Assembly: GCF_036084755.1 (NCBI RefSeq)
Contig: NZ_CP107968.1
Span: forward strand, 3,168,501 to 3,232,500
DNA: 64,000 nt
Source: Streptomyces sp. NBC_00370
GTDB taxonomy: Bacteria; Actinomycetota; Actinomycetes; Streptomycetales; Streptomycetaceae
Reading direction: 5' to 3'
Every line of letters starts with the position of its first letter. Positions within the stretch are counted from its first letter, which is position 1. Shown piece by piece: positions 48,350 to 56,081 of the stretch. The notes under the pieces are model-generated. The model saw only the letters and a list, made by a program, of their open reading frames with translations, had not been told where the DNA came from and ran no database searches. The position numbers were made by a program, and so were the translations under genes.

Positions 48350-48991
48350 TCAGCGCAGTGCGTCGGCCACTTCGCGGGCGGCGTCGACCACCCGCGGACC
48401 GACCCGTTCCGGTACGGCGTCGGCGAGCATCACCACCCCCACGCTGCCCTCTATGCCGGTCACCCCGATCAGCGCGGCCGCGGCGCCGCTGGCGCCCGCC
48501 TCCAGCTCGCCGTGGGTGAGGGTGCAGCTCGGCTCGGTGAGGGTGCTGCCACGGGCGGCGAGGATGGCCTTGCCCGCGGCGCCCCGCTCCAGCGCGTGCC
48601 GGAAGCCGGCCCGGTAGGCGACGTGGTAGTCGGTCCAGGTGGGTTCGACGACGGCGACGGCCAGCGCCTCCGTACCGTCGACGAGCGTCAGATGCGCGGT
48701 GGCGCCGATGTCCTCGGCGAGCGAGCGCAACGCGGGCAGGGCGGCTTCCCGTACCAGCGGATGCACCTGCCTGCCCAGCCGCAGCACACCCAGGCCGACC
48801 CTGGCCCGGCCGCCCAAGTCGCGGCGTACCAGCGTGTGTTGTTCCAGTGTGGCGAGAAGTCGGTAGACGACGGTCCTGTTGACGCCGAGCTTGTTGGACA
48901 GCTCGGTGACGGTCAGGCCGTGGTCGGTGTCAGCGAGCAGTTTGAGGACACGCAGTCCTCTGTCGAGCGTCTGAGATGTCTCCGCGGTCAC
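48350..48991 (-). CDS. IclR-family transcriptional regulator
   Basis: 213-residue regulator. N-terminal wHTH SQTLDRGLRVLKLLADTDHGLTVTELSNKLGVNRTVVYRLLATLEQH, then the IclR effector domain with RALAEDIG-type helix, HLTLVDGTEALAVAVVEP and HALERGAAGKAILA. GTG 48991 has GGGAGGG 5 bases upstream. It lies next to the S16 protease gene and a helicase; target unknown. Confidence 0.9.
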   Translation of the reverse strand: MTAETSQTLDRGLRVLKLLADTDHGLTVTELSNKLGVNRTVVYRLLATLEQHTLVRRDLGGRARVGLGVLRLGRQVHPLVREAALPALRSLAEDIGATAHLTLVDGTEALAVAVVEPTWTDYHVAYRAGFRHALERGAAGKAILAARGSTLTEPSCTLTHGELEAGASGAAAALIGVTGIEGSVGVVMLADAVPERVGPRVVDAAREVADALR

Positions 48992-49351
48992 GACGCCCTC
49001 CCCCTTCGGAGTGTGTGACGGCGGCCTTCCCGCGAGGTGGCGGCACCGGTCCCACGGCGACGCACGCGAGAGGCCGCCGACAAAATCTGGCACACCGGCT
49101 GCGCTCCGAGGCTGCGTTGCCACGGCGCGTTTACATTTCCGCGAGATTATCGACCGGCACCGCTCACCGGAAGACCTCGTCCAGAATCCGGGCATCGAAG
49201 GGCAGTTGGTGGCTATTCGGGCTTCGAGTCCGACCGAATGCCGATGTTTCGTGACAATTCACAGCATGGAGGATGACAACGGGTCACCGCCGCAGGGCGA
49301 CGGCGGGCGCAGCGCCACAGGACGACGGCGGCGCGCCGCCGACCGTCCCGC

Positions 49352-51142
49352 TCACCGCATCCGGGTGGCCCACTCCTGGACCTTCTTGATCCGCTCCCCC
49401 AGCTGCCCCGCCGTCGCCTCGGCGCTCGGCGGCCCGCCGCACACCCGGCGCAGCTCCGTGTGGATCACCCCGTGCGGCTTGCCGCTCTGGTGGACGTACG
49501 CCCCGACCATGGTGTTCAGCTGCTTGCGCAACTCCAGCAGTTCACGGTGGGAGACGACGGGCCGCCGCTCGGCGGGCAGTTCCAGCAGATCCGCCTCGTC
49601 GTCCGGCTTCTTGCGGCTGTGCGCGATCTGCCGCGCCTGCCGCTTCTGGAGCAGTATCTGCACCTGGTCGGGTTCGAGCAGCCCGGGGATGCCGAGGTAG
49701 TCCTGCTCCTCGGCGCTGCCCGGATGCGCCTGCATGCCGAACTCGGCGCCGTCGTACATGACCCGGTCGAAGACGGCGTCGGACTCCAGCGCCTCGAACG
49801 ACATCTGGTCGTCCTCGCCGGTGTCCTCGTCCTGCTCCTTCTCGGCCTCCGCCATCTCCTTCTCGGACTCGGCGTACAGGTCGTCCTCGCCGGCCTTCTT
49901 GGGCTTGTCGAGCACGTGGTCGCGCTCGACCTCCATCTCGCCCGCGAAGCCGAGCAGGTTCGGGATGGTCGGCAGGAAGACGGACGCGGTCTCGCCGCGC
50001 CGCCTGGACCGTACGAAACGGCCGACGGCCTGCGCGAAGAACAGCGGCGTCGAGATCGTCGTCGCGTACACGCCCACGGCGAGCCGCGGGATGTCGACGC
50101 CCTCGGACACCATGCGGACGGCGACCATCCAGCGGTCCTCGTTCGCGTCGAAGTCCTCGATCCGCTTGGACGAACCCGTGTCGTCGGAGAGGACGACCGT
50201 CGCCTTCGTACCGGTGATCTCCTTGATCAGCTTGGCGTAGGCGCGCGCCGATTCCTGATCGCTCGCGATGACCAGGCCACCGGCGTCCGGAATGCCCTTG
50301 CGCACCTCGGTGAGCCGCTGGTCGGCGGCGCGCAGCACATTGGGCATCCAGTCGCCGCGCGGGTCGAGCGCGGTGCGCCACGCCTGCGAGATGGCGTCCT
50401 TCGTCATCGGCTCGCCGAGCCTGGCCTCGATCTCGTCGCCCGCCTTGGTGCGCCAGCGCATGTTGCCGCTGTAGCTGAGGAAGATGACCGGCCGGACGAC
50501 GCCGTCGCCGAGGGCGTTGCCGTATCCGTACGTGTAGTCGGCGGCCGAGCGGCGGATGCCGTCGTTGCCTTCCTCGTACGCCACGAAGGGGATGGGGTTG
50601 GTGTCGGACCTGAACGGCGTACCGGTCAGGGCGAGCCGGCGGGTGGCGGGCTCGAACGCTTCCAGGCAGGCCTCGCCCCAGGACTTGGAGTCCCCCGCGT
50701 GGTGGATCTCGTCGAGGATGACGAGGGTCTTGCGCTGCTCGCAGCGGTTGCGGTGCAGCATGGGCCGCACGCCGACGCCCGCGTAGGTGACGGCGACGCC
50801 CTGGTACTCCTTGCTCACCGGCCCGGCGCTGTAGTCGGGGTCGAGCTTGATCCCTATCCGCGCCGCGGCATCGGCCCACTGCGTCTTCAGATGCTCGGTC
50901 GGCGCGACGACGGTCACCTGCTGCACGACGTGGTGGTGCAGCAGCCAGGAGGCGAGGGTCAGCGCGAAGGTCGTCTTCCCGGCGCCGGGGGTGGCGACGG
51001 CGAGGAAGTCACGCGGCTGCTCCTCGAGATACCGCCCCAGCGCCGTCTCCTGCCAGGCGCGCAACTTGTTGGCGGTACCCCAGGGGGCCCGGCCGGGGAA
51101 GGCGGGTGAGAGGTGATGGGAGGGGGAGGCGGAAGTAGTCAC
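49352..51142 (-). CDS. SF2 DEAD/DEAH-box helicase
   Basis: 596-residue nucleic-acid-dependent ATPase. Walker A TPGAGKTT at residues 51-58, Walker B DEIHH at 144-148, motif III LTGTPF, and in the second RecA domain SEGVDIPRL and motif VI QAVGRFVRSRR. This spacing is typical of restriction-helicase/UvrB-like SF2 proteins, a common single-copy Streptomyces gene annotated only as helicase. A Glu/Asp-rich linker near 430-460 and a helical C-terminal region follow. GTG 51142 is the start. No nuclease or methylase neighbour. Confidence 0.88.
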   Translation of the reverse strand: MTTSASPSHHLSPAFPGRAPWGTANKLRAWQETALGRYLEEQPRDFLAVATPGAGKTTFALTLASWLLHHHVVQQVTVVAPTEHLKTQWADAAARIGIKLDPDYSAGPVSKEYQGVAVTYAGVGVRPMLHRNRCEQRKTLVILDEIHHAGDSKSWGEACLEAFEPATRRLALTGTPFRSDTNPIPFVAYEEGNDGIRRSAADYTYGYGNALGDGVVRPVIFLSYSGNMRWRTKAGDEIEARLGEPMTKDAISQAWRTALDPRGDWMPNVLRAADQRLTEVRKGIPDAGGLVIASDQESARAYAKLIKEITGTKATVVLSDDTGSSKRIEDFDANEDRWMVAVRMVSEGVDIPRLAVGVYATTISTPLFFAQAVGRFVRSRRRGETASVFLPTIPNLLGFAGEMEVERDHVLDKPKKAGEDDLYAESEKEMAEAEKEQDEDTGEDDQMSFEALESDAVFDRVMYDGAEFGMQAHPGSAEEQDYLGIPGLLEPDQVQILLQKRQARQIAHSRKKPDDEADLLELPAERRPVVSHRELLELRKQLNTMVGAYVHQSGKPHGVIHTELRRVCGGPPSAEATAGQLGERIKKVQEWATRMR

Positions 51143-51501
51143 GGTCTCCGGTTCGGACGTGGGTGGCGCGGGCGGGGATTACTGCGTACGACAACCGGGC
51201 CACCCTACCGGGGGCGCGGCGCGGACCTCGTAGGAACGCGGACGGGGCCCGGGATGCGACCGGAGTCACACCGGCGGGCGGAGACCGGCCCCCGGCCGGC
51301 GCGACCACCACCAGGCCCTCCACCTGCGGCTGCCCGGACAGCGACCCGCACCCGGCCGGGCGGCCGGAGTCCCACCGGCACCCGCGACGGCCTGCGCGTG
51401 CGGTTGCCGGGTCCGTCCCCGAGAAGCCCGGAGTGGCACCCGGACCCCAGCCGGCGCGACCCGCCGCCCCGCGACCGGAGTCACACCGGCGCCGCAGGAC
51501 C
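51143..51501. repeat. intergenic region with degenerate CCGGAGTCACACCGG repeats
   Basis: 359-base gap between the helicase and MFS genes. The 21-base unit GCGACCGGAGTCACACCGGCG occurs twice exactly (51256-51276, 51471-51491); degenerate relatives CGGAGTCCCACCGGC and CGGAGTGGCACCCGG lie near 51367 and 51430. No gene is supported; frames through it are Pro/Arg/Gly-rich on either strand. Confidence 0.6.
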
Positions 51502-53019
51502 CTACGCCTCGTCCTGCGGCTGGAGCGTCCGTACCCGAGTGGCGACCCACACCCCCGCGAGCGCGACCGCCGCCATCGGCAGGAACACCCCGACGAAGGC
51601 GGCCGGGTGCGCGGCCGTCGCGTCCGACGCGTGCACCGTGGCTTCCCCGACCGCGCCGCCGCCGAGGGCCGCGAAGGCCACGCCGCCGACCACCAGCAGG
51701 AGGACGTTCGACAGGCCGTCGGAGATCTGCAGGGACGCGGAGTTGGCGCCCGCCTCCTCCGGCGCCGACAGCTTGAGCATCAGCACGCTCGTCGACGCGG
51801 TCACCGCGCCCATGCCGAGGCAGCCGACGCCCCACGCGACCGCGAGTGTCCAGACCGGTACGGACTCGATCAGCACGCTCGGCGCCGCGGCGACGGCCGC
51901 GGCGACCAGCACCATGCCGGCCGCCATCATCCGCTCGCGGTGCCGCTCCATGCGCGGTCGTGACTGGAGGTACGAGCCGAGCGCCCACGTCGCGCCGCCG
52001 GCCGCGAGCGAGAAGCCCGCCATCGTCGGCGACAGACCGCGCTGGGTGACCAGCATCAGCGGTACGAAGCTCTCGGCGGCGATGAACGACCCGGCCGCCA
52101 CGCCGCGCAGCAGGATCACGGACGGCAGCCCGCGGGCCGCCCGCCAGGTGCCGGCCGGCAGCAGGCCGAGGACGGCGGGCACGAGCAGCGCCACCCCCGC
52201 GGCGGCCGGGAGCAGCGAGAGCCAGCGCAGATCCTGCCCGGCGTACTGGAGGAGCCCGGCGCCGAGCGAGATGCCAAGGGCGAGCCGGATCCTGGGCCGG
52301 TCGAAGGCGCGTACGGGGGCGGCGAGGTCGGCGGGGCCGGCCGCCATCCGGCGGATCGCGGGCAGGGCGAGGACCAGCGGCGCGACGATCAGGACGGGGA
52401 TGGCGAGGAAGACCCACCGCCAGCCGAGGTGCTCGGTGATCGTCCCGGCGGCGAGCGGCCCGACGACGGACGGGACCACCCAGCTCGCGGCGAAGGCCGC
52501 CATGATCGAGGGCCGCAGCCGCTCGGAGTAGGCCCGGCTGACGACGACGTACAGCGCGACGATGACGAGCCCGCCGCCGAGCCCCTGGACGGCGCGGCCG
52601 AGGATGAACAGCCACATCGAGGACGCCGTCCCCGAGATGACCAGCCCGGCCGCGAAGGCGCTGATCCCGGTGGCCAGCGGCGCGAGCGGGCCGTTCCTGT
52701 CGGCCCACTGGCCGGAGAAGACCATCGCGAAGAGGCTGGTGGTGAAGTACGCGGAGAAGGCGAACGCGTACAGCGGAATGCCGTGCAGCTCCCGCGCGGC
52801 CACCGGCATCGCCGTACCGACGGCGGTCGCCTCGAAGGCGATCAGCAGGACGACCGAGACGATGCCGATGCTCAGGGCCCGATGGGTCTTCCCCAGCACC
52901 CCGCCGGTGTCGTCGACGTACTCGCGCCGCTCGGCCGGGGGAGCGAATCCCTCGACGGCGTTGGCGCGGATCACATCGGCGTGCACGACATCGGCGTCGC
53001 GCGGTTCCAGGGCGGTCAT
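51502..53019 (-). CDS. MFS transporter, drug-efflux (DHA2/EmrB-like) type
   Basis: 505-residue MFS transporter with a 45-residue hydrophilic N terminus. Helix 1-3 region IAFEATAVGTAMPVAARELHG and loop motif GQWADRNGPLAPL; helix 4 motif GRAVQGLGGGLVIVALYVVV; motif C-like GWRWVFLAIPVLI. Best read as an exporter of small organic compounds. Monocistronic by context. ATG 53019. Confidence 0.87.
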   Translation of the reverse strand: MTALEPRDADVVHADVIRANAVEGFAPPAERREYVDDTGGVLGKTHRALSIGIVSVVLLIAFEATAVGTAMPVAARELHGIPLYAFAFSAYFTTSLFAMVFSGQWADRNGPLAPLATGISAFAAGLVISGTASSMWLFILGRAVQGLGGGLVIVALYVVVSRAYSERLRPSIMAAFAASWVVPSVVGPLAAGTITEHLGWRWVFLAIPVLIVAPLVLALPAIRRMAAGPADLAAPVRAFDRPRIRLALGISLGAGLLQYAGQDLRWLSLLPAAAGVALLVPAVLGLLPAGTWRAARGLPSVILLRGVAAGSFIAAESFVPLMLVTQRGLSPTMAGFSLAAGGATWALGSYLQSRPRMERHRERMMAAGMVLVAAAVAAAPSVLIESVPVWTLAVAWGVGCLGMGAVTASTSVLMLKLSAPEEAGANSASLQISDGLSNVLLLVVGGVAFAALGGGAVGEATVHASDATAAHPAAFVGVFLPMAAVALAGVWVATRVRTLQPQDEA

Positions 53020-53202
53020 GGAGTCAGCGTAAGGGGCTCAGCGGCCGGTGACCCCTGTCGCGAGTCGGAGCACGGCTGGTCCCTTGGTCGTACGACCGGA
53101 GCCGCCGCACTGTGAACGGCGTATGGCGGTCGTATGGCAGGGCGCCGGTCACCCTTGAGCCGGACGGCACGACGGCCGTACGGTCAAGGAAGTGAAGCGC
53201 TC

Positions 53203-53277
53203 GGCCGTGTGCCCGAATGGCTCAGGGGCTCGTCTGCAAAGCGAGTTACGCGGGTTCGATTCCCGCCACGGCCTCCA
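53203..53277 (+). tRNA. tRNA-Cys (anticodon GCA)
   Basis: Acceptor GGCCGTG/CACGGCC with discriminator T at 53274 and encoded CCA at 53275-53277. Anticodon arm CTCGT-CTGCAAA-GCGAG gives anticodon GCA; T arm GCGGGTTCGATTCCCGC. U73 discriminator is the Cys identity base. Complete. Confidence 0.97.
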
Positions 53278-53280
53278 CCA

Positions 53281-53325
53281 CGCCGAACGACCTGACCGCT
53301 CGGGGGTCCGGTCGTTCGGCGTTTT
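53281..53325 (+). terminator. hairpin after tRNA-Cys
   Basis: Perfect 12-bp stem CGCCGAACGACC/GGTCGTTCGGCG with a 17-base loop, ending in GTTTT. It starts 4 bases after the tRNA. Confidence 0.85.
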
Positions 53326-53343
53326 CCGCATGGCGCAGGGGCG

Positions 53344-53868
53344 TCATCCCGTCACTGCGGTGTGGGCGGCCGCACCGGCGCGGGCGGCCTTGGCCATGTC
53401 GATGAGCTGGTTCTCTTCGTCATGGCTGAGCGAGGTCTGGACGAGCTGACCGCCGAACTGCGCGAGCTCGGGCACGACCTTGTCGCGGGCCGCCTGCTTG
53501 ACGAGCACGAAGACGGCGGCGGCGCCGGGGCGCAGGTTCTCGCTGAGCTCCCGCATGAAGTCGTCGTTGACCCCGGTGTCGGTGGCGGCCCCACCCGCGG
53601 CCCCTGCCGCTGCGCCCACGGCCGCGCCGAGGAGCGGCACGAGGAAGAGCAGCCCGATGACACTCCCCCACAGCGCCCCGCCCACGGCCCCGGTGGCGGC
53701 GTGGTTGACGGTCTGGTGCAGCTTGACCTTGCCGTCCTTGGCCCGGCGCTCGACGACGACGATGTCGTCCAGCTCGACCAGGTACTCCCGGTTCATGGAC
53801 AGGAGCTTGTCCCGGACCTGCTGGGCGGTGGCGAGGTCGTCGTAGGCGACGACAAACAGATTGCTCAT
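53344..53868 (-). CDS. DUF1269 membrane protein
   Basis: 174-residue protein. Cytoplasmic N-terminal half (NLFVVAYDDLATAQQVRDKLL, VVVERRAKDGKVKLHQTVN) then a Gly/Ala-rich hairpin membrane segment (GALWGSVIGLLFLVPLLGAAVGAAAGAAGGAA), and a helical C-terminal region (VFVLVKQAARDKVVPELAQFGGQLVQTSLSH). This is the DUF1269 pattern; function unknown but often stress-associated in actinobacteria. ATG 53868 with GGAGAGCCAGCCCCC upstream. Confidence 0.88.
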   Translation of the reverse strand: MSNLFVVAYDDLATAQQVRDKLLSMNREYLVELDDIVVVERRAKDGKVKLHQTVNHAATGAVGGALWGSVIGLLFLVPLLGAAVGAAAGAAGGAATDTGVNDDFMRELSENLRPGAAAVFVLVKQAARDKVVPELAQFGGQLVQTSLSHDEENQLIDMAKAARAGAAAHTAVTG

Positions 53869-54002
53869 GGGGGCTGGCTCTCCTCATCGGACACGGCGGG
53901 GGACCCGGCGAGGACCGGACCCGATCAATCCCGTTACCAATATAGAGATAAGCCTCAAATAGGGCATTCGGAGCGGACTGCCGACTGTCGCGGCCCGCGG
54001 CC

Positions 54003-54639
54003 TCAGACCAGATCGGGATCCACCGTGGGCAGCGGCGGAAAGACGATCTTGTTCGCGCAGTGCAGGGCGGGCGGCAGCTTCGCGGCAACGGTCTGGAGCA
54101 CCTTGCTCCCGGACCGCACATCGATACCCCCGACGGCATCGACGCTCCCCCGCAGAGCGGCCATCGGCTAACCCGGCTCCACAAGGTCGGGACGCCGGCA
54201 GTCGACGTACTGGAGTGTGCGGGGCTCGTCGGTCTCGTGCGCGACGGACGTGCCCGCCTCGGCCGCCTCGGGCACCCGCTCAGGGAACGGAAGCCGGTCC
54301 CACGCGTAATCGACCTTCACGAGCTGCCGACCTTTCCGGTGCCGGGACGCCATAGTCGCGCCGAGCCCCCCCCCCACCCCCACCGAAACCAGGGCCGCCT
54401 CTGCGCCGCCCTTGCCGGAGACTTCGTACACGACCGCGTCGTGCGCGTACTCCCGAATACCCGCGACGGCAGCCGCGTCAAGGCTCCCCCCTCAGGCCTC
54501 ACGCCACGACGTCGCCGTACAGGCCGGACGCCACCCCGGCCGAGCCCCCACCACCCCCACCGCACGCCACAAGCGCCACAACAAGAACCCCGCCCCCGAC
54601 GGCCGCCACCAGCCGCCTGGCTCCGCCAGGCACGATCAC
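54003..54639 (-). pseudogene. broken lipoprotein gene at the end of the T7SS-like train
   Basis: A GTG at 54639, overlapping the stop of the upstream lipoprotein gene, opens a lipoprotein signal (GGARRLVAAVGGGVLVV...VACGGGG, lipobox LVAC), but the frame ends at TGA 54499-54501. The rest of a lipoprotein-like body continues in another frame (VSGKGGAEAALVSVGVG, RQLVKVDYAWDRLPFPE, YVDCRRPDLVEPG), is stopped by an in-frame TAG at 54166-54168, and goes on after it (MAALRGSVDAVGG...HCANKIVFPPLPTVDPDLV). So at least one frameshift and one nonsense codon. A run of ten C (G on the coding strand) near 54366 lies inside. Confidence 0.7.
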
Positions 54640-55322
54640 TCGCCCTCGGCGGGTTTGAGGGTCAACTTCGCTTCGAGCCCGCCATTGCCGGCGCAGCCGA
54701 GTTCCTGCGCCACCTTGAGCGCGACGGAGTTCACCACGACCAGATTGGCCTCGCCCAGCGCCTTTGACGCACTCTTCGGCTGATACTTGCCCCGCACCGT
54801 AGGACCGGTTTGCAACGCCGCCGCGACGATCGCCGGCTTCTTCTTCGTACTTCCGGGCAGCTTGCCGCTGACACAGTCGAAGTACAGGTCGGCGAAACCG
54901 GGCTTGGTATAGGCGCTCCGGCCCACCGCGTACCGCACAAGATCGGCGGAGGCACCCACCCCGTTCGACTCGTCCTCGGACCCGAAGCGCAGATCGATGC
55001 TGAGGTACGCATTCCCGACCCGCGTCGCATCGTCGATCGAACACGCCTGCTCGGCCGAACTGCCCGCCTTCCCCGGCACATACGTGTCAGCCAAAGCGGA
55101 AGCCGCCTTGGCGGGATCGTCTCCCGGGGAATCCGGCGCGAACTTCCTGACGCCGGTCAGGAACTCGACCGACTTCGCCGCCTCCGGGGAAACGGCACCG
55201 TGGCACGCGGCACCGGCCGCGATCGTCTTGGGCTCAGCAGGCTTGTCACCGCCGCAGCCGAGAACACCCGCCCCCAGACCCACAATCAGCCCACCCGCCC
55301 CGACCGCCCTCCATGCACGCAC
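54636..55322 (-). CDS. lipoprotein of the T7SS-like train, copy 1
   Basis: 228-residue lipoprotein (GLGAGVLGC lipobox). The body shares its order of motifs with the copies at 55326 and 58944: AAKSVEFLTG, ASALADTYVPG, DLYFDCVSGKLPGSTKKKPAI, and ANLVVVNSVALKVAQELGC. Conserved Cys residues (in CHGAVSPE, DCVSGKL, ELGC) suggest disulfides. Family not recognised. GTG 55322 starts 3 bases after the previous gene's stop, so translation is probably coupled. Function unknown; surface binding or immunity role is only a guess. Confidence 0.8.
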   Translation of the reverse strand: MRAWRAVGAGGLIVGLGAGVLGCGGDKPAEPKTIAAGAACHGAVSPEAAKSVEFLTGVRKFAPDSPGDDPAKAASALADTYVPGKAGSSAEQACSIDDATRVGNAYLSIDLRFGSEDESNGVGASADLVRYAVGRSAYTKPGFADLYFDCVSGKLPGSTKKKPAIVAAALQTGPTVRGKYQPKSASKALGEANLVVVNSVALKVAQELGCAGNGGLEAKLTLKPAEGE

Positions 55323-55325
55323 AGT

Positions 55326-56042
55326 TCACTCCTCTTCCTTCGCGGCAGTGGCGGGCTTCGGAGGCAGCCTGGCGTCGAGACCCGCACCGCCCGCGCAACC
55401 AAGTTCCTCGGCCATGCTCAGGGAGAGGGAGTGCAGCAGCGTCAGATTTGCCGCACGCACCTGGTCAGGTCCGCCCGCCGGCTCGTAACGGCCCAGTCCT
55501 TCCGCATGGTTGGTCAGCTTCCCGAACACAATTGCCGGCTTCTCGTGCGTACTGCCGTCCAACTTGGGGCTTACGCAGTCGAAATAGAGGTATGAACGCG
55601 CAATACCGATAAGAGCGGTCCGCCCCACTTCGTACGTCGCGAACGTGTCTGCCGCCGGTCCGTCTGCGGCCTTGGCAGACGTGATGCCGAAGCCGATCTG
55701 GAGATCCGGGCTGCCACCCTCCGGATTGACGATCAAGCACGCTGGTTTGGTGTCGGTCTCACTACCCTCGCCGGGCACATAGCCATCAGACAGTGCCGAG
55801 GCCGCCTTGGCGAGTGACGCGTCGGCACGACCGTTGCCGATCGGGGACAACCGCTTCTCCCCCGTCAGGAACTCCACCGAGGTGGCCGCCGACGACGACA
55901 AGCGACCGTCGCACACCTTCGTCGCGGCGATCGTCCTGGGCGAATCGTCCTCGTCATCGCCCCCTCCACAGCCGAGAAGAACAGCGCTCAAAGCACACGT
56001 CAAGGCGCCGGTCCGAATCACTCGCCGCACGTTCACACTCAT
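55326..56042 (-). CDS. lipoprotein of the T7SS-like train, copy 2
   Basis: 238-residue lipoprotein (lipobox AVLLGC). Motifs of the family: SAATSVEFLTGEKRL, AASALSDGYVPG, YLYFDCVSPKLDGSTHEKPAI, and ANLTLLHSLSLSMAEELGC. ATG 56042 has GAGGG very close; GTG six bases later is an alternative. Follows the second large WxGxNA protein after 39 bases. Ends with an acidic EEE tail. Confidence 0.8.
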   Translation of the reverse strand: MSVNVRRVIRTGALTCALSAVLLGCGGGDDEDDSPRTIAATKVCDGRLSSSAATSVEFLTGEKRLSPIGNGRADASLAKAASALSDGYVPGEGSETDTKPACLIVNPEGGSPDLQIGFGITSAKAADGPAADTFATYEVGRTALIGIARSYLYFDCVSPKLDGSTHEKPAIVFGKLTNHAEGLGRYEPAGGPDQVRAANLTLLHSLSLSMAEELGCAGGAGLDARLPPKPATAAKEEE

Positions 56043-56081
56043 CCCTCGCACTCGATACCCGTCCACGTCGCGCCAGAGATC

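Noticed and set aside
53020..54002. Genomic island at tRNA-Cys leading into the lipoprotein genes.
   Set aside because: The tRNA is followed by its own terminator and a DUF1269 gene; no integrase or repeated tRNA end seen in the window.
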